Source: Variovorax sp. dw_308 (GTDB lineage: Bacteria > Pseudomonadota > Gammaproteobacteria > Burkholderiales > Burkholderiaceae_C). From it: 64,000 nt of DNA. Positions within the stretch are counted from its first letter, which is position 1. Every line of letters starts with the position of its first letter. Below, one piece after another: positions 7,869 through 17,500 of the stretch. Below the pieces are notes generated by a model. That model was not told the origin of the DNA and did no database searches. It saw nothing but the letters and a program-made list of their open reading frames with translations. The DNA is taken from the NCBI RefSeq assembly GCF_019207085.1, contig NZ_JAATOM010000009.1, positions 62,001-126,000 on the forward strand, written 5' to 3'. Position numbers and translations under genes: made by a program.

Positions 7869-9095
7869 ATGCTCTACACCACCGAACACCGCCACATGAT
7901 GGACAGCATCCGCCGCTTCATCGCGGCCGAGATCGATCCCTTCGTCGACGAATGGGAGGCCGCCGAGATCTTCCCGGCCCATGAGTTGTTCAAGAAGATG
8001 GGCAACCTGGGCTTTCTCGGCATCACCAAGCCCGAAGCGTACGGCGGCCTGGGCCTCGACTTTTCCTATGCGGTCGCCGCCGCGGAGGCCATGGGCCATG
8101 CGCGCGCGCAGGGCGTGGCCATGGGCATCGGCGTGCAGTCGAACATGGCGACGCCGGCGCTGGCGGCTTTCGGCTCCGATGAGTTGAAGCGCGAGTTCCT
8201 GGCGCCGGCCATCGCGGGCGACATGGTCGCCTCGATCGGCGTGTCGGAGCAGGGCGCGGGCTCCGACGTGGCCTCGCTCAAGACCCGCGCGCGCCGTGAC
8301 GGCGACGACTACGTCGTCAGCGGCGCCAAGATGTGGATCACCAACGGCATGCAGGCCGACTGGATCTGCCTGCTGTGCAACACCTCCGACGGGCCGGTGC
8401 ACAAGAACAAGTCGCTGATCATCGTGCCGCTGATGCAGGACGGCCAGCGCACGCGCGGCGTGTCGGTGCAGAAGATCCGCAAGTTCGGCATGTGGAGTTC
8501 CGACACGGCGCAGGTCTTCTTCGACGAGGTGCGCGTGCCCGTGCGGCACCGCATCGGCGAGGAGGGCATGGGTTTCATCTACCAGATGAAGCAGTTCCAG
8601 GAGGAGCGGCTCGACGGCGCGGCACGGCGCCTGTCGGCGATGGCCTGGATCCAGGAGACCGCCGACTACCTGCGCCAGCGCCATGCCTTCGGCAAGCCAC
8701 TGCTGGACAACCAGTTCATCCAGTACAAGCTGGCCGAACTCAAGACCGAACTCGAAGCCTTGCGCGCGCTGATCTACGTCGCCACGCAGACCTACGTGGA
8801 GGGCGGCGACGTGGTCGAGCTGGCGTCGATGGCCAAGCTCAAGGCCGGCCGCCTCTCGCGCGAGATCGCCGACTGGTGCATGCAGTTCCAGGGCGGCATG
8901 GGCTACACGTGGGACAACCCGGTTTCGCGCGCTTATCGCGACTACCGGCTCGGCTCCATCGGCGGCGGCGCGGACGAGGTGATGCTGATGGTCATCGCGC
9001 GCCAGATGGGGTTGACGACTACTTCGTCGCCTGCACCACCGTCGGAGGACGGCCCAGGTGCGTCCCCGAATCCAGCAGCACCAGTTCGCCCGTGA
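7869..9095 (+). CDS. Acyl-CoA dehydrogenase with run-on C-terminus
   Basis: FAD enzyme that makes an alpha,beta-double bond in an acyl-CoA. Family blocks seen: GITKPEAYGGLGLDF, ASIGVSEQGAGSDVASLKT, YVVSGAKMWITNG (FAD/substrate motifs), YLRQRHAFGKPL and QFQGGMGYTWDNPVSRAYRDYRLGSIGGGADEVM. Family members normally end soon after the next block (IARQMGL, about residue 382). Here the frame continues for 26 low-complexity residues (TTTSSPAPPSEDGPG...) that are antisense to the 3' end of the SDR gene, giving a 77-base overlap. The native stop codon has apparently been lost, probably by a rearrangement joining the two genes. It follows the carboxyltransferase gene and likely acts on the same pathway. 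Confidence 0.93.
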   Translation: MLYTTEHRHMMDSIRRFIAAEIDPFVDEWEAAEIFPAHELFKKMGNLGFLGITKPEAYGGLGLDFSYAVAAAEAMGHARAQGVAMGIGVQSNMATPALAAFGSDELKREFLAPAIAGDMVASIGVSEQGAGSDVASLKTRARRDGDDYVVSGAKMWITNGMQADWICLLCNTSDGPVHKNKSLIIVPLMQDGQRTRGVSVQKIRKFGMWSSDTAQVFFDEVRVPVRHRIGEEGMGFIYQMKQFQEERLDGAARRLSAMAWIQETADYLRQRHAFGKPLLDNQFIQYKLAELKTELEALRALIYVATQTYVEGGDVVELASMAKLKAGRLSREIADWCMQFQGGMGYTWDNPVSRAYRDYRLGSIGGGADEVMLMVIARQMGLTTTSSPAPPSEDGPGASPNPAAPVRP

Positions 9096-9810
9096 CCGTG
9101 CGAGCGCCATCGGTCAGCCACAGCACCGCCTCGGCCACGTCCTCCGCGGTGCAGGCCCGCCCGAGCGGCGTCGACTGCTCGTATTGCGCCTTCAGCTTCT
9201 GGAAGTTCTCCGCGCCGATGCCGTCGACGAACCACCGCGTCGTGATCATGCCGGGGCACACCGCGTTCACGCGAATCTCCGGGGCCAGGGCGCGCGCCAT
9301 GTTCAGCGTCATCGCATTGACCGCGCCCTTCGAGGCGATGTAGGCCAGCGAAGAACCGATGCCGAGCGCTCCCGCGATCGACGACACGTTGACGATCGAC
9401 CCGTTGGGCGACTTCTTCAGGTGCGCCGCGCAGGCGCGAACCATCTGGAACGCGCCGATCACGTTCACGTCGAGGATGCGCTGGAAGGTCTTCGCGTCGA
9501 GCGCATCCCAGTTGGTCGAGCCGGCAAAGGAGGTGATGCCCGCGTTGTTGACCAGCGCGTCGATGCGCTGCCACCGCCCCAGCGCGGCGTCCGCCATGGC
9601 GCGGCATGCGGCATCGTCCGAGATGTCTCCGCACACCAGCAAGGTGTCGGCCCCGGCCTCGCGGCAGGCAGCCTCGGATTCCCTGGCCTCGCGCTCGCTG
9701 CGGGAGTAGTTGATCAACACGTCGTAGCCTCGACGCGCCAATGCGAGCGCCGTTGCGGCGCCGACGCCGGTTGCGGAGCCCGTGACGATGGCTGCCTTGC
9801 GTTCTGTCAT
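9019..9810 (-). CDS. Short-chain dehydrogenase/reductase (SDR)
   Basis: 263-residue classical SDR: cofactor motif TGSATGVGAATALALARRGYDV (TGxxxGxG), NNAG in LVNNAGITSF, catalytic Ser in VSSIAGALG, YIASKGA (Tyr and Lys) and PGMITT. It reduces or oxidises a carbonyl/alcohol with NAD(P). ATG 9810 is chosen because the Rossmann motif begins eight residues later. It is convergent with the acyl-CoA dehydrogenase gene and overlaps its run-on end. The C-terminus (LLDSGTHLGRPPTVVQATK) is a plausible native SDR end. Confidence 0.93.
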   Translation of the reverse strand: MTERKAAIVTGSATGVGAATALALARRGYDVLINYSRSEREARESEAACREAGADTLLVCGDISDDAACRAMADAALGRWQRIDALVNNAGITSFAGSTNWDALDAKTFQRILDVNVIGAFQMVRACAAHLKKSPNGSIVNVSSIAGALGIGSSLAYIASKGAVNAMTLNMARALAPEIRVNAVCPGMITTRWFVDGIGAENFQKLKAQYEQSTPLGRACTAEDVAEAVLWLTDGARTVTGELVLLDSGTHLGRPPTVVQATK

Positions 9811-10015
9811 GGTTTTCTGGAGTCGTTGAAGGTGGTGGGGGTGTGCGCCTGTGATGCAGGCGACCCGGATTCTGCGCCGGGCGTGGGCTGAGGCGATCGC
9901 CGGAAACCCGCGAAGTCTCGATCCACCTTGATGGCAGAGGTTCGCTGAAGGCTCACGCAAGGTGCGGTGAAAGGGCTTGCCTCTGCGATCGACTCCCAGT
10001 TACGCTCGCCGCCGA

Positions 10016-10834
10016 ATGTCATCACTTCGACACAATATTGCGATAGGCATCGCCGGGGCGGACAGGCGGGTGCTGTCGTGGTGGCGGGCTCTTTGCGCGC
10101 TGGCCGTGCTGAATGTCTGCTTGTGGCTGGCGGTACTGACTTCAGGACCTTTCAGCGGTGTCCACGCGGGTCTGCAACTGGCGTTGTCCGGCGTCTATGT
10201 GCTGGTATGCGCCTACCGTTCGGTGCTTCCGCGAGTGGACCTGGAGCGGTTGGTGGTGGTGGACACGCGCCTGTCCAGCATCTTCCTGGGCCGTGCTGCA
10301 GCCACGGTCGCCGAAATCTGCTTCGCGCTGCAGTTGGGGCTGCTGGTCCACCAGTTGGGCGTGCATGCCGGCCTTCCGTGGGTGCAAATGGCCGCGTGGG
10401 CTGTCCCGATGTTCATGGTGGTGGCCCAGGGGTTCTGCTGGCACAGCGTGCTCACGCTGAACCACATCACCCAGGCCGTCGAGTCCATGCTCTGGGCTGC
10501 CGGCTTTTCCTGGATGGCGGCCTTGCTTGGCGTCGTCGCCCTGGACAGCAACGGCTGGGTCAACTCCCTGGCGATCTTCGGGATCCTGTGTTCGATGTCC
10601 TTCGTTGCCTACGTCCTGGGCGTGGATGTGCCGATGTACTGGCGCCGTTACCGGCACGGGCGCGCGCGCGGGTTGCCCTACATGCGCCTGGACCAGGGCG
10701 CGCGCGACGCCTGGCACCGTCGAGTGCCGAGCGGCAGCTGGGCGGCATGGAAGGCCGATGCGCTCTGGCTGACGCCCTATTTCAGCTTCGGCGTCTGGAT
10801 CAGCATCGCGATGGTGTGCGTTCCCGGCGCATGA
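10016..10834 (+). CDS. Multi-pass membrane protein, unknown function
   Basis: 272 residues with about six or seven hydrophobic helices (for example ALCALAVLNVCLWLAVLTSG, VHAGLQLALSGVYVLVCAY, WAVPMFMVVAQGF, AAGFSWMAALLGVVAL, LAIFGILCSMSFVAYVLGV and ALWLTPYFSFGVWISIAMV). No family was recognised. Conserved-looking polar residues are few; a cytoplasmic YWRRYRHGRARG stretch precedes the last helix. The start may be ATG 9977 or ATG 10016; 10016 leaves a short N-terminal tail before the first helix. It is divergent from the SDR gene and followed by tRNA-Arg on the opposite strand. Confidence 0.65.
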   Translation: MSSLRHNIAIGIAGADRRVLSWWRALCALAVLNVCLWLAVLTSGPFSGVHAGLQLALSGVYVLVCAYRSVLPRVDLERLVVVDTRLSSIFLGRAAATVAEICFALQLGLLVHQLGVHAGLPWVQMAAWAVPMFMVVAQGFCWHSVLTLNHITQAVESMLWAAGFSWMAALLGVVALDSNGWVNSLAIFGILCSMSFVAYVLGVDVPMYWRRYRHGRARGLPYMRLDQGARDAWHRRVPSGSWAAWKADALWLTPYFSFGVWISIAMVCVPGA

Positions 10835-10901
10835 GGGCCGGCGCGAGCGCGCCGCGTCGATCCGCGGCAATCTGGAAACGTGAGCGCAATCAACGCCGGG
10901 C

Positions 10902-10976
10902 TGGTGCCTTCGACAGGAATCGAACCTGTATCTGAGTCTTAGGAGGACCCCGTTCTATCCATTGAACTACGAAGAC
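10902..10976 (-). tRNA. tRNA-Arg (anticodon CCT)
   Basis: Read on the minus strand the sequence folds as a full cloverleaf: acceptor GTCTTCG pairs with CGAAGGC, the D arm is GTTC...GAAC, the anticodon stem GGGTC/GACTC holds the loop CTCCTAA with anticodon CCT (reads AGG), and the T arm is CAGG-TTCGATT-CCTG. The 3' CCA is encoded (10902-10904). Confidence 0.97.
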
Positions 10977-11106
10977 AAGCGCGCGGACTTTACCAGCTTG
11001 GGCCATGCACCATGCGCGGGATTTTCTGCGCGATTCGAATGGTATGGCTCTTGCGATTCCTCGTACAGCGCAAGGCGAAAGCCTTCCGGTTGGCGTGTCA
11101 CGCGTT

Positions 11107-12189
11107 TCAGCCGAGGTACCGTTTTTCCCACCAGCTGAACACCACGTCGCGCAGCATCGCCCCCCGGTTGCTGCCGTAGTACTGGTGCAGGCCGAACGAG
11201 GCCAGCGTCTCGGCTTCGGCATCGCTCAGTTGCACCTCGACATCGCGCTCGACGATCGGCGTGTTGGTGAACTGCGGCACATAGCTTTCATCGCGCTGCA
11301 GCGGACGATCCGCCTTGATGGTCGGCTGCCTGAACTGCGCCGGCGTGCGCTGCGTCTCGTATTCGGCGACGGCAGGCGCCACGGCCAGGTCGGCCTCGGA
11401 CGCATCGTGGATCTCGATCTTCAGCGGCTTCAGCGAGAAGTTGCTGGTGCGCATGATGTCCGCGCCGCAGACGTTGGGCACGGCCAGCACGTCCATCAGC
11501 GCGAGGAACTCGACATAGTCGCCGGCCCTGGAGGTCTGGCGCTCGATGCGGCCGCGATCGCCGACGATTTCGGTGACCATGAACAGGTTGAAGGAGTCAT
11601 GCACGTCATCCGGCGTGAGGCCGTACTCGCGCTGCGCTTCCGACTGGATGTCGTGGCAGTTGGTGTGCTTGTGGAAGCCGTACGCTGATTCGTAGAGGTT
11701 GGCGCTGCAACGCGGGAACATCACGTCGTTGGCGCGCACCGTGTCGGCGAGCACGTACATCATCGCGCGCTCGCGCGGCGGCGCCGACCACAGGTAGTCG
11801 CCGGGGCCGGGGTTGAGCCCATGCACGGTGCGCGTGCGACCGACGTGCATGAACTCCTTGTAGTCATGCAGGTTGAAGCAGTTGAAGTCGGCGCATTGGC
11901 CGCCCTCGACCTGCTCGATGCGGATGACCTGGCCCTTGAGCACTTCGAAGGCCTTGCCGGTGCCAGGCTGGATCATGTGCGAGCTCAGCAAGGTGCGCCG
12001 GGTGGAGAGCGTCGAGACGTCGGGCTTGGCTGGAGGTGCCGGCCTGGCGGATGGAACGCCGTCTTTCCATTCACGCACCGCGCGCTGCGCCAGGGACTGA
12101 AGGTCCGCGGCGTCACCGAGCGAGATGCAACGCGCGATGAGTTCGGATTGCTGCTGGTTCAAGCTCAGCTTGATCGACTGCGAGGTCAT
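11107..12189 (-). CDS. DUF1989 family protein (urea carboxylase-associated type)
   Basis: 360-residue protein of the DUF1989 family, known mainly as urea amidolyase/urea carboxylase-associated proteins. The core runs from about ADFNCFNLHDYKEFMHVGRTRTVHGLNPGPGDYLWS to FNLFMVTEIVGDRGRI and ALMDVLAVPNVCGADIM, and contains the conserved Cys, His and acidic residues (CADFNC, FHKHTNCHD) that probably bind a metal. An extra N-terminal segment of about 80 residues and a C-terminal tail of about 90 precede and follow the core, longer than the small accessory forms. ATG 12189 directly follows a good AGGAG. It is divergent from a GntR regulator and near a BMP-type receptor, suggesting nitrogen-compound use; the substrate is not known. 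Confidence 0.8.
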   Translation of the reverse strand: MTSQSIKLSLNQQQSELIARCISLGDAADLQSLAQRAVREWKDGVPSARPAPPAKPDVSTLSTRRTLLSSHMIQPGTGKAFEVLKGQVIRIEQVEGGQCADFNCFNLHDYKEFMHVGRTRTVHGLNPGPGDYLWSAPPRERAMMYVLADTVRANDVMFPRCSANLYESAYGFHKHTNCHDIQSEAQREYGLTPDDVHDSFNLFMVTEIVGDRGRIERQTSRAGDYVEFLALMDVLAVPNVCGADIMRTSNFSLKPLKIEIHDASEADLAVAPAVAEYETQRTPAQFRQPTIKADRPLQRDESYVPQFTNTPIVERDVEVQLSDAEAETLASFGLHQYYGSNRGAMLRDVVFSWWEKRYLG

Positions 12190-12407
12190 TTCAACTCCTG
12201 TCTGGTGTACCTGGTGGATGGATTCAGGTATGCAAGATTTCGGCCAGCGGTTCGGCATGCCGGCCTACCTGTATCGGTGCGTCCGACGACCGGCACCGGC
12301 GCTCGGCGCGCCAATGCGGTGCATCCGCGGCGCTTTGGGGCGGTTTCAAGCTGGCCCGGTTTTCGCATACGTGATTGCCATCCGCTGGAATACCTGATCC
12401 GTACACC

Positions 12408-13142
12408 ATGACCATCGAAACCGGCAAGGCCGAAACCGCCTACCTCGCGATCAAGCACGCCATCATCGAGCAGGCATTGACGCCCGGCACCAGGCTGCCG
12501 GAGGACGTGCTGGGCACGCACCTGAACGTGAGCCGCACGCTGATCCGCGAAGCGCTTGCGCGTCTCACGGCCGAGGGCCTCGTCGAGGCCGGCCGCAAGC
12601 GCACCGCTACCGTGGCCCAGCCCTCGCGCGCCGAGGCGCAGAGCGTGTTCGAGGCGCGCGCCTGCCTCGAGCGCGAGGTGGTGCGCCTGGTCATCAAGAA
12701 CTGGACACCGGCGATGGGCGCGGTGCTGGAAGGCCATGTACGCAGCGAGGAAGAGGCCGCGCGCGACCTGCCGCCGACCGTCTGCGCACGCCTGGCCGGC
12801 GAGTTCCACATCAAGCTCGCGCAACTCGGCGGCAACCCCGTGATCGAGCGCTATATCTCGGAGCTGGTCTCGCGCTGCTCGCTGATCCTGGCCATCTACG
12901 GCAACCCGCATTCGTCGCAATGTGGCATCGACGAACACCGCACGCTCATCGAGTCCTTCCGCCGCGGCGACGAGAAGACGGCCGTGCGCCTGATGGTGTC
13001 GCATCTCACCGGCGTGCAGGAGCGCGCGCTGATGCCCGAGAAGAAGCCGGTCGACGAGGACCTCGGCAGCATCCTCGGCCGCTACATCACAGGCGCTGGC
13101 GTGCACCCGACAACAACAACGCGTCGCCCCAGGTCGGCCTGA
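12408..13142 (+). CDS. GntR-family (FCD domain) transcriptional regulator
   Basis: 244-residue GntR regulator with a winged helix-turn-helix (YLAIKHAIIEQALTPGTRLPEDVLGTHLNVSRTLIREALARLTAEGLVE) followed by an all-helical FCD domain with the metal-binding pattern (residues including ARLAGEFHIKL and the His in SQCGIDEHRTLIESF and MVSHL). ATG 12408 starts close to the HTH and is preferred. It lies between the divergent DUF1989 gene and the BMP-type receptor gene 72 bases downstream, and so probably regulates one or both in response to a small organic acid or nitrogen compound. Confidence 0.93.
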   Translation: MTIETGKAETAYLAIKHAIIEQALTPGTRLPEDVLGTHLNVSRTLIREALARLTAEGLVEAGRKRTATVAQPSRAEAQSVFEARACLEREVVRLVIKNWTPAMGAVLEGHVRSEEEAARDLPPTVCARLAGEFHIKLAQLGGNPVIERYISELVSRCSLILAIYGNPHSSQCGIDEHRTLIESFRRGDEKTAVRLMVSHLTGVQERALMPEKKPVDEDLGSILGRYITGAGVHPTTTTRRPRSA

Positions 13143-13214
13143 CGCATCGCGCTGCCCTCATTCAAAAACGATTTCCCTCTGCTCTCCCAACTCGACCACC
13201 TAAGGAAACTGCAA

Positions 13215-14351
13215 ATGTCGAACACCAACTGGAACCGCCGCCGCTTCCTGGGCACCACCTTGAGTTCCGCCGTCGGCAGCACGCTTGCCGGCACGGCGAT
13301 CGCGCCCGCCATCTTTGGTGCATCGGCCGCACAGGCCAGGACCGACGTCACGGTCGGCCTCATCTACGTCGGCCCGCGTGACGACTACGGCTGGAACCAG
13401 GCCCATGCCGTGGCGGCCAAGGCCCTGAAGTCGGTGCCCGGCGTGAAGGTCGTCGAGGAAGAGAACGTGCCCGAGACCGTGGCCGTGCGAAAGACCATGG
13501 AAGGCATGATCCAGAGCGACGGCGCCTCGCTGATCTTCCCGACCTCGTTCGGCTACTTCGATCCCTTCATGATCGACATGGCAAAGAAGTACCCCAAGGT
13601 CGAGTTCCGCCATCCGACCTCGCTGTGGTCCGCCGACAAGCACCCGATGAACCTCGGCGGCTACTTCTGCTACCTCGACCAGGCCCACTACATCAACGGC
13701 ATCGCGGCCGGCCTGTCGACCAAGTCGAACAAGATCGGCTTCATCGCCGCCAAGCCGATCGCCATCGTGCTGCGCAACATCAACACCTTCACCATGGGTG
13801 TGCGCAAGGTCAACCCGAACGCCGTGGTGCAACTGGTCTTCACCGGCGACTGGTCGATGCCGGTGCGCGAGGCCGAAGCCTGCAATGCGCTGATCTCCGC
13901 CGGTAACGACGTGATCGCCTGCCACGTGGACAGCCCGAAGGTCGTCATCGAGACGGCCGAGAAGGCCGGCGTCAAGACGCTGGGCCACAACGCCTCGCAG
14001 GCGCAGCTCGCGCCCAAGGGCTTCATCACCGGCGCGGAGAACAAGTGGGAGACGGTCTACAAGACCTTCGCCGTCGCCATCTCCGAGGGCAAGAAGCTGC
14101 CCAACCAGTTCTTCGGCGGCTACGACAAGGACATGGTGCTGAGCACGCCCTTCGGCGCCGGCGCCAGCGACAAGGCCCGCAATGCGGCAACGCAAGCCAT
14201 CGCCGACCTCAAGGCCGGCAAGCCCATCTTCACCGGCCCCGTCAAGAGCAACACCGGCAAGGTCGTGCTCGACAAGGGCTACGGTCTCTATGACCCGGTG
14301 CTGGAGAAGATGGACTACCTCGTGGAAGGCGTGGCCGGCACGTTGGGTTGA
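13215..14351 (+). CDS. BMP-family ABC transporter solute receptor (Tat-exported)
   Basis: 378-residue periplasmic binding protein of the Med/PnrA (basic membrane protein) family, which in characterised members binds nucleosides or purine-like compounds. The N-terminus carries a twin-arginine signal (NRRRFLGTTLSSAVGS) with cleavage near ASAAQA, so it is exported folded. Family blocks: VTVGLIYVGPRDDYGWNQAHAVAA, SLIFPTSFGYFDPFM and GYFCYLDQAHYINGIAAG. AAGGAAACTGCAA precedes the start. No ABC permease or ATPase gene follows; the gene is an orphan receptor here. Downstream lies an interspersed repeat (14409-14542). Confidence 0.9.
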   Translation: MSNTNWNRRRFLGTTLSSAVGSTLAGTAIAPAIFGASAAQARTDVTVGLIYVGPRDDYGWNQAHAVAAKALKSVPGVKVVEEENVPETVAVRKTMEGMIQSDGASLIFPTSFGYFDPFMIDMAKKYPKVEFRHPTSLWSADKHPMNLGGYFCYLDQAHYINGIAAGLSTKSNKIGFIAAKPIAIVLRNINTFTMGVRKVNPNAVVQLVFTGDWSMPVREAEACNALISAGNDVIACHVDSPKVVIETAEKAGVKTLGHNASQAQLAPKGFITGAENKWETVYKTFAVAISEGKKLPNQFFGGYDKDMVLSTPFGAGASDKARNAATQAIADLKAGKPIFTGPVKSNTGKVVLDKGYGLYDPVLEKMDYLVEGVAGTLG

Positions 14352-14408
14352 TCGTGCGCGAGCGGATGTCCTGGCTTCATCGGCCGGAGCCAATGCGCGA
14401 TCGGGTTT

Positions 14409-14542
14409 GACCGGACGCGAACGGCGCGAAGGTACGCGAACGACGCCAAAAAATTCAAAAGAAATTCGTCGGATTTCTTTCGGATCTTCTTCGGTTTTCT
14501 TTCGCGTCCTTCGCGGAACCTTCGCGTCCTTCGCGTACGGCC
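14409..14542. repeat. Interspersed inverted repeat, GCGAAGGACGCG family, copy 1
   Basis: The left arm (14409-14450) and right arm (about 14500-14542) are imperfect inverted copies rich in CGCGAAGGACGCGAAGG-type units, with an AT-richer centre. A second, cleaner copy occurs at 53289-53397. It sits between the convergent BMP receptor and tamB genes and may form a long stem in RNA. Confidence 0.75.
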
Positions 14543-14566
14543 AAGTCCGCTTTCCGCAGCCTTCCC

Positions 14567-17500
14567 TCAGTTGAACTTGATCGTGTAGATCAGATCGCCG
14601 CCGTTGTGCTCCCCGGCCTGCCCGCGGAGCGTCAGCCGCTGCGTCAGGTCGTAGAAGATGAAGAGCGTCCCCACCGTGCCGGACAGGCTGCGCTCGTAGG
14701 TCACATAGAAGTCCTTCGACAGCCGCTTGCCCACCGTGATCGCCGACTCGTTCAGGTCGCCGCCGGAGCTGGGCCCCTTGAAGCCGATCTCATCCAGGCC
14801 GAAGCGGCTGGCGAAGTTGCCGCCGCCCGCGTTGCCGCCCAGCTTGCCCAGCAGGGCCAGTGCCGCTTGCTGCATCACCACGGCCTCGCCGCCGTTCGAC
14901 GCGGAGGCACGGCCCAGCATGACCCACGACAGCGTCTCGGCGTCCGTCAGCGCGGGCTCGGAATAGAGCTTCACGCGCGGCGACTGCGCGGTGCCGGTGA
15001 TCTGGACGCCCGCGCGCTGCGAGATGTTCGGCCGGATGGCGAGGATGTCGAGGCCCGGGTTGTCGAAAGGCCCGCTGAATCGCGCGATGCCGCTTTCCAC
15101 GTCGAGTTGCTGGCCGTAGGCGCGGTACTGGCCGCGCACCGTGCGCACCTCGCCGGTGATGCGCGGCGGCGTGCCCGCGCCGGCGCTCTTGATGTCGAGC
15201 TTGCCTTCAAGGCGCGTGGTGATGCCACGGCCCTGCACGGCAAAGTCCTTGCCCAGGTCGAAACCCACCTCGATGTCGGGCGGCTTCTTCGTCTGTGCTG
15301 CGGCGGGCAGCGTGTCGTCGCCAGCGGATTGCGGCTGCGTGCCGACCGAGGCCGAGGCCGAAGCCGAGGCCTTGGCAGTCTCCCGATCCCGCGCGGCCGA
15401 ATGCACGAACACGTCGCTGCCGAGGCTGGGTGCCGTTTCGTCGGGCAGGATGATCACCGCGCGGTCGGTCTTGAGGTCGCCGCGCACGGTGATCTGGCCC
15501 GCGTCGAGCCGGGCCTGCACGTCGCCCGACAAGGTCACCTGCCGGTCGGTGCGCACGAGCAGGCGCAGCTCGCGCAACTGGCCTTCCATGTCCATGCGGA
15601 TGCCGCTGCCGGCCGTCGTGCCGGCGTTGCCCCAGCTGGCCGTGCCCTTGACCGACAGCGTGCCGCCGCTTTTCGCGGCCTCGCTCCTGGCGGTGCTGAG
15701 ATTGCCGCTCTGCCCGGTGATGCGCGTGCTGCTGGCCGCGCCGCCGCGCAGCGTGAACTCGCTCAGTTCCAGCCGGTCGCCGTTCAGCACGGCGCGCAAC
15801 TGGCCGTCGCGCAGGTCCAGGCCTTCGACCTGCGCGCGCAGGGCGAGTTGGTCGGCGGCCAGTGTGCCGTTCCAGCGCGGCGCGGCCCGGTTGCCCGACA
15901 GCGTCGCATCGGCGTCCAGCGTGCCCGCGATGCGCCAGCCCGGCGGCGCCAGCATCGACCACACGCCCAGGTTGGGCAGGCGTGCCTTGATCTTGCCCGC
16001 CAACGGCGCATCGTTGGCCCAGAGCCAGCCGCCATCGCGCTGCTGCACGCGCGTGGCCGCCTCGGCGCTGATCTGGCCGGCGCGCTCGCTTTCCCAGGCG
16101 AGGTCGGCCTTGACCGCTTCGCCTTGCGCGTCGAGGTTGAGTTCTGCCTTGCGCAGGCCGGCTGGTGTGCCTGCGCCCGCGGACGCCGCGTCGGTGGTGA
16201 TCTCGCCGGCCGTGCCCGTGCCGGTGCTGCGGATGCGGCGCACCAGTGCGGCCTCGCCGGCCTGCACGCGGATGTCGCCGCTCTGCCGCGCGAGGCGGGC
16301 ATGGGCGCGCAGCGTGTCGCCCGCGTCGATGTCCCAGTCGCCGTCGAACACCAGGTTGCCGCTCACGCCCATGTCGGCCAGCGTGCCGGGCCCGAGCGCC
16401 TGCGCCCAGGCCATCGGAAAGCCCTGCAGCCTGCCTTTCGACTGGAGGCGGTAGACGCGCTTGGGCGGCGCGCCCAACTGGCTCCAGCGCACCGGCTCCC
16501 AGTCGATCCGCACCGTGCCGGGCACCGGGCCGCGCACGGTCACACCGCTGGCCGAGGCTTCCACGTCCAGCTTGCCGCCCGCGCCGGTGCGCAGCGTGGC
16601 ATTGACCGAACGGGCGAGTTCCAGCGTCCAGGGGCCGGGCCGGGTGCGGTCCTGCACTTGCAGCTTGAGGTTCTCCAGCGCAGCCTGCCATTGGTCGGCG
16701 CGTTGCAGGCCGCCACGGGCCTGCGTGGACAGCGTGACCTGCTGCGTGCCGATGGCGCCCTCGCCGCTCAGCGTCAGCTTCGCCTGCGCGATGCTGCCGT
16801 CGACCTCGGCGCGCAGGTTGCGCAGGCGCAGCGTCTGCGCGCCCTCGATGGACTGCGCGGCCGGTACCTGCCGCGCGGCGGCGGCGGCGGTGGTGGTGGC
16901 AGTGGCAATGGCGGTGGCGCCGGTGGGCGGCAGCTTGATGTCCAGCCGCGGGGCCGAGAGCGTGGCCTGCAGCGTAGGCTCCGCGCCGCGCGCCGCTGGC
17001 TGCCGCACATCCTGCAGCCGCCGCTGGATGGCCTGCCAGCCGCCCTGCCAGCGCGCGTCGAGTTGCGCACCGCCGACCAGCACGTGGCCTGCGAAGGCCT
17101 GGGCCAGGCCGGGCAATTGCTCGATCCATCGCTGCAGTGCGGTCGCGTCGTCCACGGTGGCCTTGAGTTCGGCCGCGCCCTGCGCCGGGGCCACGCGCCC
17201 TTCGACCTGCACACGGCCGCCCGGCATCACCAGGTTGAGATTGCCGTTGGCGGCCTGCTCTGCGATGCGCACCTGCAGCTTTCCGTCCAGGCGGGCGCGC
17301 ACGGCCTCCAGGTGCAGCGAGCGCAGGTCGAGCACCTGGTCCTGCAATTGGCCTTGCGCGTCGGCATGGTCCAGGCGCAGGCCTTCGATACCGGCTGCCC
17401 CGGCGCCGCCCTTGGCATCCAGGGCGAGGTCGAACAGCAAGGCCTGGCCCCGCTGCTCGACGCTCGCGCGGCCGTCCACCGGCGCGCCGGCAAGCTGCGA

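Noticed and set aside
2031..9110. Very long open frames opposite the histidine kinase (2031-4865) and opposite the carboxylase/dehydrogenase genes (6102-9110)
   Set aside because: They are antisense shadows caused by high GC in well-conserved genes; no family similarity and composition dominated by Arg, Gly, Ala and His.
10890..11222. 110-residue frame over the tRNA-Arg gene
   Set aside because: Typical false frame that translates a tRNA; the cloverleaf is unambiguous.
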